From DAISKN01 sp963716925 (lineage in GTDB: Bacteria > Acidobacteriota > Vicinamibacteria > Marinacidobacterales > SMYC01), in assembly GCA_963716925.1 (NCBI GenBank), contig CAVQUX010000023.1, positions 1 through 14,790 of the forward strand: 14,790 bases of DNA, written 5' to 3'. The first letter of the stretch is position 1. Every line of letters begins with the position of its first letter. The position numbers and the translations under genes were made by a program. Shown in pieces: positions 8,410-14,790 of the stretch. The notes below the pieces were generated by a model. That model saw nothing but the letters and a program-made list of their open reading frames with translations. It searched no databases and was not told the DNA's origin.

Positions 8410-10512
8410 CTACCCCGCTTCCACGAGCCCGAACCTCTGACCCCAGACGGTAACGACGTGGCGGCGCAGCTCGGCCCCCTCGGCGGTTTCGAGCCCGCCC
8501 GCCGCGACGAGCTCCCGCGCGTCCCGCTTCGCCTCTTCGAGAATGTCCTGATCCCGCAGCATGTCGGCGATCCCGAAAAGAGGCAGACCCGACTGTCGCG
8601 TGCCGAAGTAGTCCCCGGGTCCACGGATCTTCAGGTCCCTCTCGGCGATGACGAAGCCGTCCTCGGTCTCGAGCATCGCCGCGAGCCTTTGCTCCGCCTC
8701 GGGGGTCGCCGGGTCATAGGTGAGGAGAACCGTTCTCGAGGCCGCCGCTCCTCTCCCGACGCGCCCCCGGAGCTGATGAAGCTGCGCCAGGCCGAAGCGC
8801 TCCGCGTGCTCGATGACCATGAGCGTCGCGTTCTTCACGTCGACCCCCACCTCGACCACGGTCGTCGCCACCAGAACGTCCACCTTCCCCCGCGAGAAGA
8901 GATCCATCGCTGCCTCTCTATCCTCCGCCCCCATCTTTCCATGGACCAGCGCCACTCGCCGGCTCCGAAACGGTCCCTGCGCCAAAGACTCGTAGCGGGC
9001 TACCGCGGCCTTGAGGTCCGTCTTCTCCGATTCCTCGACCAGCGGGCAGACGAAGTAGACCTGGTGGCCCCTCTCGATCTCCTTCTCCATGAGCTGGAAC
9101 ACGCGTTTCAGATCGGACTCGTCGAGCCGCTCGGTGACGATGGGCTTTCTTCCGGGAGGGAGCTCGTCGAGAATCGAGCTCTGGAGGTCGCCGTGAAGCG
9201 TGAGCGCGAGGCTTCGCGGTATCGGGGTCGCGGTCATGAACAGAAGGTCGCAGCCGAATCCCTTCTCGCTCAGCTCCGCCCTCTGGAGGACGCCGAAGCG
9301 GTGCTGCTCGTCGATGATGGCGAGGCCGAGCTCCCGGAAACGCACCCCTTCCTGAATCAGGGCATGGGTCCCGACGACCATGTCCATTCGACCGCCCTCG
9401 ATCTCGGCAAGGAGACCGTCGCGCTCCGACTTCTTGAGGCGTGAGCTAAGGAGAGCGACGCGAAATCCCGCGGGGTCGAGGAGCTTCCGGATCCCGGCGA
9501 AATGCTGCTCGGCGAGGATCTCGGTCGGCACCATGAACGCGACCTGCGCTCCGGCCTTCATCACGATGAGCGACGCGAGGACCCCCACGATGGTCTTCCC
9601 CGAGCCCACGTCTCCCTGGAGGAGCCGGCGCATCGGGACCTCGCTCGCGAGATCGTCGGCGATTGCCTTGAGCACGTCCCTCTGCGCTCTCGTGAGGCGG
9701 AACGGCAGGATCTTCCGCACGATGGCGCGGACCTCGTCGTCGACCGAGAACGGCCGTCTCTTGCGGAGCTTCCCGTCCCTCGCTCTCCTGAGCTCGAGCC
9801 CGAGGAAAAAGGTGAAGAACTCCTCGAAGATGAGTCGCTTCTGAGCGCGGGAGCGGAAGCGGTTGTAGTCCTCGAGGGGCTCGTCTTCGCCCGGGAAGTG
9901 GGCGAGGGCGATCGCGTCCTCGCGGAGGGGGAAGCGGTAGCGGGCGCGGAGCTCCGGGGGGAGCACCTCGGGGACGCGCCTCGGCATGCCGGCGACGAGG
10001 AAGTGCAGGACGCGCCGGAGATGCTTCGGCGTCATGGGACCGATCCGCTCGTAGACGGGCACGATCCGGCCGGCGTGCGTGGTGTCGTCCTGCCCCGCTT
10101 CGACGAGCTCGTACTGGGGATTCTTGACCTCGGGGAACAACGTGAACCCCGTCCTCTCGAACTTGCCGAAGATGAGCACGCGCCGGCCCGGTTTCAGCGT
10201 GTCCTTGAGGTACTCCTGGTTGAACCACACCGCTTTCAGCTGCCCGGTCTCGTCCTTCGCCACCACCTCCACGATCTTGAAGTTCTTGCGCCTCGTGCTC
10301 TTCACGTGGAGAGCGACCACTTCGACTTCGACCGTCGCCTCCTGACCCGGCTGGACGTCCCGGATCTTGAGCCGCCGGCTCCGGTCCTCGTACCGGAAAG
10401 GAAGATACAGCAGGAGGTCGTAGACGGTTCGGATCCCCGCTTTCGCGAGGGCTTCCGCCTTGGCCGGACCCACGCCCTTCACGAACTGGATGGGGGTATC
10501 GATATCGAGCAT
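8410..10512 (-). CDS. recG: ATP-dependent DNA helicase RecG
   Basis: RecG is a superfamily 2 DNA translocase that reverses stalled replication forks and processes branched DNA. The 700-residue protein is close to the E. coli length (693). The N-terminal wedge region begins with a helix-hairpin-helix-like VKGVGPAKAEALAKAGI (11-27), and an OB-fold spans about 55-140. The helicase domains contain GDVGSGKT (300-307), VPTEILAEQH (328-337), the DEQH box (401-404), MTATPIPR (426-433) and QLRGRVGR (580-587). The C-terminal GPGDYFGTRQSG fits the translocation-in-RecG region. The DEQHRFGV sequence distinguishes it from the related Mfd. It starts at ATG 10512, 30 nt after the small secreted protein gene, and is followed after 2 nt by rsmD. 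Confidence 0.97.
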   Translation of the reverse strand: MLDIDTPIQFVKGVGPAKAEALAKAGIRTVYDLLLYLPFRYEDRSRRLKIRDVQPGQEATVEVEVVALHVKSTRRKNFKIVEVVAKDETGQLKAVWFNQEYLKDTLKPGRRVLIFGKFERTGFTLFPEVKNPQYELVEAGQDDTTHAGRIVPVYERIGPMTPKHLRRVLHFLVAGMPRRVPEVLPPELRARYRFPLREDAIALAHFPGEDEPLEDYNRFRSRAQKRLIFEEFFTFFLGLELRRARDGKLRKRRPFSVDDEVRAIVRKILPFRLTRAQRDVLKAIADDLASEVPMRRLLQGDVGSGKTIVGVLASLIVMKAGAQVAFMVPTEILAEQHFAGIRKLLDPAGFRVALLSSRLKKSERDGLLAEIEGGRMDMVVGTHALIQEGVRFRELGLAIIDEQHRFGVLQRAELSEKGFGCDLLFMTATPIPRSLALTLHGDLQSSILDELPPGRKPIVTERLDESDLKRVFQLMEKEIERGHQVYFVCPLVEESEKTDLKAAVARYESLAQGPFRSRRVALVHGKMGAEDREAAMDLFSRGKVDVLVATTVVEVGVDVKNATLMVIEHAERFGLAQLHQLRGRVGRGAAASRTVLLTYDPATPEAEQRLAAMLETEDGFVIAERDLKIRGPGDYFGTRQSGLPLFGIADMLRDQDILEEAKRDARELVAAGGLETAEGAELRRHVVTVWGQRFGLVEAG

Positions 10513-10542
10513 GGGCCCCGGGCGCTCAGCTACGCCGGGATT

Positions 10543-11112
10543 CTACTTGTCGAGGACCGTCGGACGCTGCTGGACCAGGACGGAACCCAAGCGGCATCGA
10601 ATGCTCTCGAGATCGAAAGGGAGCTCGAACGGCTCGCCCATCCGAAATCCGGGGGGAAGAAACAGGGCCGCGCGCTCGGACCGAGCGAGTGCGGACACGA
10701 GGCTCGCGGGAAGCTCCATTCCCGCGAGGCGCACGCCGTTGAGGTGGAGCGTTCCTACGCCTTTTTCGCCGGCGAGCCGGGCTTCGATCTCGACGGGGAC
10801 GCGGCCAGACAAGAGCTGGAACAGCATCGAGGACGGAAGGTTGGCCCGGAATTTCTCGAGGTCGACCGTTGCTCCGACGACGGTCGTGCCCTCTTCGAAG
10901 CGAATCCAGGGACTCTCGACACCCTCGGGAAGCGTCGCTCCCTGAGCTCTCAGGTATTCGTTCGCCTCGGCCTCCTGGAACTCGAAGTCCTTGGCGTCCG
11001 AGGAGCCGGTCTCGTAGCGGACACGGAGCTCCTCGAACTTCTTTTCGAGTGCATCCCCGCCGGCCGGCGGCTCGACGAGGAGGGCGAGGAGAAGGGCTCC
11101 GACTGCACGCAT
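10543..11112 (-). CDS. Secreted or periplasmic protein of unknown function
   Basis: A 189-residue protein from the chosen ATG. Residues 1 to about 21 (MRAVGALLLALLVEPPAGGD) are a probable signal peptide; there is no lipobox Cys. The mature part has a helical start (EKKFEELRVRYE), then FEFQEAEANEYLRAQG, and a middle region with alternating strands around VGATVDLEKFRAN, LLSGRVPVEIEARL and LHLNGVRLAGMELPASLV. I recall this kind of protein, with a membrane-transit helix and a VxVxA... LLSGRVPVE core, as frequent in Acidobacteriota-type genomes, but no function is known to me. The upstream ATG at 11124 lacks a ribosome site; the ATG at 11112 has GGAG 6 nt before it, so I use it. It lies between the TPR gene and recG. 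Confidence 0.75.
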   Translation of the reverse strand: MRAVGALLLALLVEPPAGGDALEKKFEELRVRYETGSSDAKDFEFQEAEANEYLRAQGATLPEGVESPWIRFEEGTTVVGATVDLEKFRANLPSSMLFQLLSGRVPVEIEARLAGEKGVGTLHLNGVRLAGMELPASLVSALARSERAALFLPPGFRMGEPFELPFDLESIRCRLGSVLVQQRPTVLDK

Positions 11113-11118
11113 GATCGT

Positions 11119-11122
11119 CTCC
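11119..11122 (-). promoter_or_regulatory. Ribosome binding site deciding the start of the secreted protein
   Basis: GGAG on the minus strand, 6 nt upstream of ATG 11112. It also overlaps the alternative upstream ATG at 11124, which makes that earlier start less likely. Confidence 0.55.
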
Positions 11123-11124
11123 AT

Positions 11125-11142
11125 CCTAGCTCAGAGGCTAGG
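11125..11142. repeat. Small inverted repeat over the TPR gene stop codon
   Basis: CCTAGC (11125-11130) and GCTAGG (11137-11142) form a perfect 6-bp stem with a 6-nt loop. The minus-strand TAG stop (11138-11140) of the upstream gene sits in one arm. There is no T run, so it is not a convincing terminator; it may be chance. Confidence 0.35.
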
Positions 11143-12700
11143 GCTGCGCGATCTCGCTCCGGAGCCCGCGGGCCCCCGGATGCTCCGGATCGAGCTCGAG
11201 CGCCTTCTCGACTTCGGCGACGGCCTTCCCCGGCTCCTGCATCTGGAGATAGACGCGGGCGAGCCGAACGTGGGCCTCCGCGGAAGGCTCGGTCCAGACG
11301 AGGATCGAGAGCTCGGACAGAGCCTCTTGAAGCTCGCCCCGCTCGCGGTAGATGTCGGCGAGCTCTCGACGGCTCCCGGTATCGCTCGGATCGCGATAGA
11401 GGGTTCGCTGCAGCAGCTGGATCGCTTCGTCCGTGCGGCCTCTCGCGCGGAGCTCCCGGGCGTCCAGGAGCTCCATGAGCCCGAACACGTCCTCTTCGAT
11501 CTCGACCGATGCCGTGAGCGAAGAGACGTCGGAGCCCGAGTCGACGGCGCCGAGCAGCCGCTCCCAGTTCGACACCGTCGCCGCATCCACACCCTCGAGC
11601 TGTGGGGCGAGAACCAGCGCCGTCGCGCGGCTTCGTGCGGCGACCTCCGGCCGGGCCTGGGAAACGGCGGCGGCCGCCAGCATGAAGTGCGCTTCGGCGT
11701 CGATGGGATCCGACTCCGCCAGCTCCTCGAAAAAGTCGAAGGCCGGTGCCCCCTTCCCCGCCCGCCAATGGGCCCAGGCGAGATTGAAGAGGTAGGTTTT
11801 CTTCTCGGAGCCGAGCTCGCGCGCCCGCTCGAAGGCTTCGATGGCCTCGGAGATGCGGTCGAGCCGCATGAGCGCGACTCCGAGATTGTTGTAGGAGGCG
11901 GCGGGGGCCAACTCCGTCTCCGAGAGATTCCGGAAGACCTCGAACGCGAGACGAGGTTCGGAGGCGCGAAGGTAAGCGGTGCCGAGGTCGAAATAGGCGC
12001 GCTGGTAGAGAAGGCCTCGACCGCGGGCCCCGGCCAGAACTTCGGTCGCTTCCCGCGGCAGTCCTTCGTCGAGAAGATAGTCGCCGAGGAGGAGCCGCAC
12101 CTCGAGGTAGTCCGGGTGGCTCGAAAGCGCCCGTTCCAGGAGGAGTTTCTGCTCACCGCGATCGTTTTCGGTGCGGGCGCGGGCCGAGGCCTCGAGCGCC
12201 GCCGGTGGGATCTTCAGCCTGCGCTCGGCCTCGGCGTCGAAGCTCGAAGGGGCCTCGTCGCGTTCGAGGCGAAAGAGGTTCTTCGCGACCAGGTTGGCCA
12301 GTCGAGAGAATTTCGCCGACTCTCCGAAGTCGTCCACGACTCCGACGGTCGCTCCGCGGCCCAGGTCGATGAGGCGCGCCGTGACCTCGATTCGATCGTC
12401 GAGGGGACGGAACTCGCCGAGAATGAGGCGATCGGCGCCCAGATCCTTGGCGAGGACGATGGCCGAGGCCCGGGTGACCGGCTCGCCGGGGACGAAGCCC
12501 TTCTCGTGGAGCTGCCGGTTTCGGGCGGCGAGATCGACGACGTCGAGGCCCGCCGACTCGAGGTGGGAGCTTATGGCTTCCTCGAAAGCGCTCCCCTTCC
12601 AATTCTGGGCTCGGTCCTCGGACAGGTTCTCGAACGGGAGAACCAGCGTGCGCAGGCCGCCGGCAAGAACCAGCGCGAGGCTCCAGGGGGTGAAGAGCAC
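11138..12700 (-). CDS. TolB-like domain and tetratricopeptide-repeat protein, probably exported
   Basis: A 520-residue protein from GTG 12700 (532 if the upstream TTG 12736 is used). It begins with a hydrophobic stretch LFTPWSLALVLAGG that may be a signal peptide. Residues about 17-143 resemble the TolB-like domain found before TPRs: LVLPFENLSED, a Gly-rich ADRLILGEF, and a VTARLID strand. From about residue 180 on there are TPR units (YNNLGVALMRLDRISEAIEA, YLFNLAWAHWRAGKGA, AHVRLARVYLQMQEPGKAVA). Such proteins serve as scaffolds; the partner is unknown. GTG 12700 fits a transcript from the TATAAT at 12739-12744 (leader about 32 nt). The TTG start would add basic residues in front of the hydrophobic segment, better for a signal peptide, but it would abut the -10 box. 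The choice is unsettled. Confidence 0.82.
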   Translation of the reverse strand: MLFTPWSLALVLAGGLRTLVLPFENLSEDRAQNWKGSAFEEAISSHLESAGLDVVDLAARNRQLHEKGFVPGEPVTRASAIVLAKDLGADRLILGEFRPLDDRIEVTARLIDLGRGATVGVVDDFGESAKFSRLANLVAKNLFRLERDEAPSSFDAEAERRLKIPPAALEASARARTENDRGEQKLLLERALSSHPDYLEVRLLLGDYLLDEGLPREATEVLAGARGRGLLYQRAYFDLGTAYLRASEPRLAFEVFRNLSETELAPAASYNNLGVALMRLDRISEAIEAFERARELGSEKKTYLFNLAWAHWRAGKGAPAFDFFEELAESDPIDAEAHFMLAAAAVSQARPEVAARSRATALVLAPQLEGVDAATVSNWERLLGAVDSGSDVSSLTASVEIEEDVFGLMELLDARELRARGRTDEAIQLLQRTLYRDPSDTGSRRELADIYRERGELQEALSELSILVWTEPSAEAHVRLARVYLQMQEPGKAVAEVEKALELDPEHPGARGLRSEIAQP

Positions 12701-12738
12701 GTTTGTTCTCGGTTTTTCAGCTCGGGACGATGGCAAGA

Positions 12739-12767
12739 ATTATACAGCACCTTCGGCTTTTGTTTGC
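12739..12767 (-). promoter_or_regulatory. Candidate promoter for the minus-strand TPR/recG operon
   Basis: A perfect TATAAT lies at 12739-12744 on the minus strand. The -35 region (about 12761-12768, reading TGCAAACA) matches the consensus only weakly at any spacing from 16 to 18 nt. The start point would be near 12732. In a GC-rich genome an exact TATAAT in the gap between divergent genes is meaningful, but the weak -35 may imply an activator. Confidence 0.55.
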
Positions 12768-12791
12768 AGCCTCGAATCCGCCCCCTATAAT
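12763..12791 (+). promoter_or_regulatory. Candidate promoter for the plus-strand membrane protein gene
   Basis: TTTGCA (12763-12768, 4 of 6 consensus), a 17-nt spacer, then a perfect TATAAT (12786-12791). The start point would be near 12798, only about 8 nt before ATG 12806, so the mRNA would have a very short leader with part of GAGGGG as its ribosome contact. The -35 box occupies the same bases as that of the minus-strand promoter. Confidence 0.6.
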
Positions 12792-12805
12792 GATGTCGAG
12801 GGGCA

Positions 12806-13249
12806 ATGTCCTCCGATTCGAACGGCGAAAAACCGGCGGGCGTCTATCTCGTCGCCCTGTACTTCGTTCTCTCGGGATTCCTGGAGTCCATCCGCAAGTA
12901 CCAGGAGGCGAGTCACACGTGGTCGTTGAACCCCATTGCCGATCAATCTTTGTGGACGCTCGCCGTCGATCCCATCATCTATTTGTCGATCGCCTATCTC
13001 ATCTGGCGCTTCGCCGCCTTCGGGCGGCGCGCGGCGCTCGTCTACGGATACGTCGTGCTCGCGATGTACCTCGGGATCGCGCTCTCGTACTTCGTCTTTC
13101 ACACCCCCTTGAGCGTCACTCCTCTGTTCGTCGGGCTCTCGGCGTTTCACGTCCTCGCCCTCCCGGGCCTCCTGTGGTATCTGCAGCCGGCGCGGCAGAG
13201 AAAGGTGTTCCACGTGAGCCTCTGGGAGATCCTCCTTTCGAGCGATTGA
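12806..13249 (+). CDS. Four-helix inner-membrane protein of unknown function
   Basis: A 147-residue integral membrane protein. Four hydrophobic segments are visible: about residues 11-27 (VYLVALYFVLSGFLESI), 51-70 (ending IYLSIAYLIWRF), 76-98 (AALVYGYVVLAMYLGIAL...) and 106-126 (LFVGLSAFHVLALPGLLWYL). Both termini are predicted cytoplasmic if the basic loop FGRRA (72-76) and the tail PARQRK follow the positive-inside rule. I recognise no family and no catalytic motif. GAGGGG at 12798-12803 lies only 2 nt from the ATG, closer than usual for a ribosome site. It is the first gene after the divergent promoter region; the diguanylate cyclase gene starts 126 nt downstream, so co-transcription is possible but not shown. 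Confidence 0.78.
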   Translation: MSSDSNGEKPAGVYLVALYFVLSGFLESIRKYQEASHTWSLNPIADQSLWTLAVDPIIYLSIAYLIWRFAAFGRRAALVYGYVVLAMYLGIALSYFVFHTPLSVTPLFVGLSAFHVLALPGLLWYLQPARQRKVFHVSLWEILLSSD

Positions 13250-13283
13250 TTTGATCCCCGGGCCTCTGTTACCATCTCGGCTT

Positions 13284-13310
13284 CGGTGGCGCGTCGGTCC
13301 GGCGCCGCCG
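13284..13310 (+). other. Stem-loop between the membrane protein and diguanylate cyclase genes
   Basis: CGGTGGCGC (13284-13292) pairs with GCGCCGCCG (13302-13310), 9 bp including one G-T wobble, with a 9-nt loop. It is followed by GGTTTCCCCC, which has only three T residues. It could be a weak intrinsic terminator for the upstream gene or a leader structure; neither is proven. Confidence 0.35.
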
Positions 13311-13342
13311 GGTTTCCCCCAACCTTTGGCGACCTAATTGTC

Positions 13343-13351
13343 TGTTATACG
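13343..13351 (+). promoter_or_regulatory. Possible extended -10 promoter element for the diguanylate cyclase gene
   Basis: TG, one base, then TATACG (13346-13351, 4 of 6 consensus) resembles an extended -10. No good -35 lies at the right distance (TTTGGC at 13325-13330 gives only a 15-nt spacer). A start near 13358 would place the GGGAGG ribosome site just inside the transcript. Confidence 0.3.
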
Positions 13352-13364
13352 TTCGGCCGGTTTT

Positions 13365-13370
13365 GGGAGG
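13365..13370 (+). promoter_or_regulatory. Ribosome binding site deciding the diguanylate cyclase start
   Basis: GGGAGG with a 5-nt spacer before ATG 13376. It argues against the in-frame GTG at 13286, which would add 30 residues and has no such site. Confidence 0.8.
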
Positions 13371-13375
13371 CACTT

Positions 13376-14614
13376 ATGTCATCGCTGCCGACCTCGGGGG
13401 ACTCCCGGCAGCATTGGATCCGGTTGCTGGAAGAGGCGAGCCAGGGGCAAGTCGAAGGCATAGAGCGCCTTCTAAGCTCCCAACTGGACGCCCTAGCGCC
13501 TCTTCTCCGCCTTCTCACCCAGCTCGATTTCGAGGAATCCGAGGCCCGGACCCACTGGAACGCGATTCTCCGCCACCGCGCCGACCTCTCGTCGCGGCTC
13601 GGCCGCGAGGCGAGCCTCCAGCTCGCCGCCCTGGACTATTTCCAGAGCGTCACTCCCGCGATCAAGAACCCCAAGGTCGTGGAGATGGACACGTTTCTCG
13701 CGACCGAGAGAAGCGCCATCACCGACGGCCTCACCGGCCTCTACAACCGCCCGTTCTTTGACGCCAGCCTCAGGCGGGAGCTCAAGCGCGCCCGGCGGTA
13801 CGGACTCGCGTTCTCCCTGGTGATGCTCGACCTCGACGACTTCAAGCTGGTGAACGACCTCCACGGCCACGTGGTGGGCGACGAGGCCCTCGCGCGGCTG
13901 AGCGACGTCATCCGCGCGAGCGTCCGGGAGATCGACGTCGCCTGCCGGTACGGGGGCGAGGAGTTCGCGCTCATCCTTCCGGAGACCAGCCGGACGGGCG
14001 CCTATATCGTCTCCGAGCGCATCCGGATGGATGCGAAGGAGACGTTCGATCGGAAGCCTCTGGGCTCGAGCCCCTCGGCTTCGATCTCGATGTCGGTGAG
14101 CGGTGGGATCGCGATCTACCCCACGGACTCCAACTCCGCCGAGGGCCTGGTCCGCATGGCGGACAAAGCGCTCTACCGCTCGAAGCACGAGGGGAAGAAC
14201 CGCATCACCCTCCACGCGGAAGAAAAGCGGCGGTCCCCGCGGCTCGACGCCAAGAAGCTCCTCGTGTTCCGGGAGCGCCTCACCCGGCGCGACCGGTTAC
14301 CCGACGAGCTCCGGAGCGAGACCATGAACCTCTCGCGCAACGGTGCTTTGGTCGAAAGCCAGATCCCCCTGACCGTCGGGACCGAGCTCGAAATCGACAT
14401 CTACCTGCCGCAGAAGCGCTCGGACTTCTTCCTCAAGGGCCGCGTCGTGCGGCTCGAGGAAGCGCCGGGCGACCACGCCCGCTACCACCTGGGCGTCGCC
14501 TTCGTCGCCGACAACGAGGAGGATGCGCGGCGGCTCGAGACCCTGGCGTCCGAGATCTACGGTCCGCTCGAGAGCCACGGGGGCGAGCCCACGGATATCG
14601 ACCGGCTCGGCTGA
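13376..14614 (+). CDS. GGDEF diguanylate cyclase with C-terminal PilZ c-di-GMP-binding domain
   Basis: Predicted to make cyclic di-GMP from two GTP and to bind it through its own PilZ domain. The 412-residue protein has three parts. Residues 1 to about 112 are helical, with LEEASQGQVEGIERLLSSQL and HWNAILRHRADL, of unknown role. Residues about 115-280 are a GGDEF domain: TDGLTGLYNRPFF, MLDLDDFKLVNDLHGH (150-165) and the active-site GGEEF at 193-197. An inhibitory I-site RxxD (R184-D187) sits exactly five residues before the GG. Residues about 283-385 are PilZ-like, with RRSPR (285-289, RxxxR) and NLSRNG (318-323, the N/DxSxxG motif). No transmembrane segment is visible, so it is probably cytoplasmic. 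It is downstream of the membrane protein gene and upstream of the initiator tRNA. All GGDEF catalytic features appear intact. Confidence 0.93.
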   Translation: MSSLPTSGDSRQHWIRLLEEASQGQVEGIERLLSSQLDALAPLLRLLTQLDFEESEARTHWNAILRHRADLSSRLGREASLQLAALDYFQSVTPAIKNPKVVEMDTFLATERSAITDGLTGLYNRPFFDASLRRELKRARRYGLAFSLVMLDLDDFKLVNDLHGHVVGDEALARLSDVIRASVREIDVACRYGGEEFALILPETSRTGAYIVSERIRMDAKETFDRKPLGSSPSASISMSVSGGIAIYPTDSNSAEGLVRMADKALYRSKHEGKNRITLHAEEKRRSPRLDAKKLLVFRERLTRRDRLPDELRSETMNLSRNGALVESQIPLTVGTELEIDIYLPQKRSDFFLKGRVVRLEEAPGDHARYHLGVAFVADNEEDARRLETLASEIYGPLESHGGEPTDIDRLG

Positions 14615-14645
14615 AGACTCTCGCGATGCTCGTATCGACGAGACC

Positions 14646-14674
14646 TTGACACCGGCCGCTCGTCTGCAGATAAT
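14646..14674 (+). promoter_or_regulatory. Strong sigma70-type promoter of the initiator tRNA gene
   Basis: TTGACA (14646-14651, perfect), a 17-nt spacer, then GATAAT (14669-14674, 5 of 6). The start point would be near 14681, about 12 nt before the tRNA. The bases after the -10 include GCCCC, a GC-rich discriminator as seen in stringently controlled stable-RNA promoters; that control is inferred. Confidence 0.8.
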
Positions 14675-14692
14675 ATCAAGCCCCAAAGGTGA

Positions 14693-14769
<77 letters not shown>

Positions 14770-14790
14770 ACTTTCCGCTTCTATTCCTTG

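Noticed and set aside
9502..11478. 658-codon open frame on the plus strand
   Set aside because: Antisense to recG, the secreted protein and the TPR gene, low-complexity charged composition; a GC-rich shadow frame.
12703..13254. 183-codon plus-strand frame overlapping the membrane protein
   Set aside because: Arg-rich out-of-frame product; the membrane protein frame has clear hydrophobic segments and promoter placement.
13250..13375. c-di-GMP riboswitch upstream of the diguanylate cyclase
   Set aside because: None of the conserved GEMM-type sequence blocks is visible in the leader.
14629..14642. Short palindrome CTCGT-ATCG-ACGAG after the diguanylate cyclase stop
   Set aside because: Only 5 bp and no T run; too weak to call a terminator.

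Overview
The window is a GC-rich bacterial chromosome segment of ordinary, densely packed housekeeping genes. I see no phage, transposon, plasmid, CRISPR or toxin/defence signature. Three things suggest a Gram-negative-type, aerobic, GC-rich lineage: a FadL-like outer-membrane protein, a tight icd-mdh-sucC-sucD block, and recG-rsmD-coaD-aminotransferase with small lineage-type hypothetical proteins. Acidobacteriota or a neighbouring deltaproteobacterial-type phylum is my best guess, from remembered gene order and protein style rather than any search.

Layout. From 12,736 down to 1 every gene lies on the minus strand. In transcription order: a TolB-like/TPR protein (12700-11138), a small secreted protein of unknown function (11112-10543), the RecG helicase (10512-8410), the 16S rRNA methyltransferase RsmD (8407-7856), phosphopantetheine adenylyltransferase CoaD (7824-7321), an aspartate-type aminotransferase (7321-6122), a 110-residue protein of unknown function (6102-5770), a FadL-family outer-membrane protein (5686-4445), NADP-type isocitrate dehydrogenase (4348-2957), malate dehydrogenase (2807-1878), and the beta and alpha subunits of succinyl-CoA ligase (1873-704 and 707-1, the latter cut by the window edge). 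A divergent promoter region (about 12737-12805) separates this run from the plus-strand genes: a four-helix membrane protein (12806-13249), a GGDEF-PilZ diguanylate cyclase (13376-14614) and an initiator tRNA-fMet (14693-14769) with its own strong sigma70-type promoter.

Function. The left third supplies consecutive or near-consecutive TCA-cycle steps (isocitrate to 2-oxoglutarate, succinyl-CoA to succinate, malate to oxaloacetate). mdh-sucC-sucD are packed with 4-nt spacing or overlap, so they are probably translated coupled. The middle is a mixed housekeeping cluster: DNA repair, ribosome modification, CoA synthesis, and amino-acid transamination. The right end holds c-di-GMP signalling and translation initiation.

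Non-coding structure. The most unusual element is the 149-nt icd-mdh spacer, which contains four consecutive perfect inverted repeats with almost no bases between them. Two back-to-back TATAAT promoters with overlapping -35 regions lie at 12739-12791. No stretch over 300 bases lacks a gene. I do not see a clear novel multi-gene system here. The best candidates for a second look are the hairpin array, the two lineage-type hypothetical proteins, and the self-sensing GGDEF-PilZ fusion.
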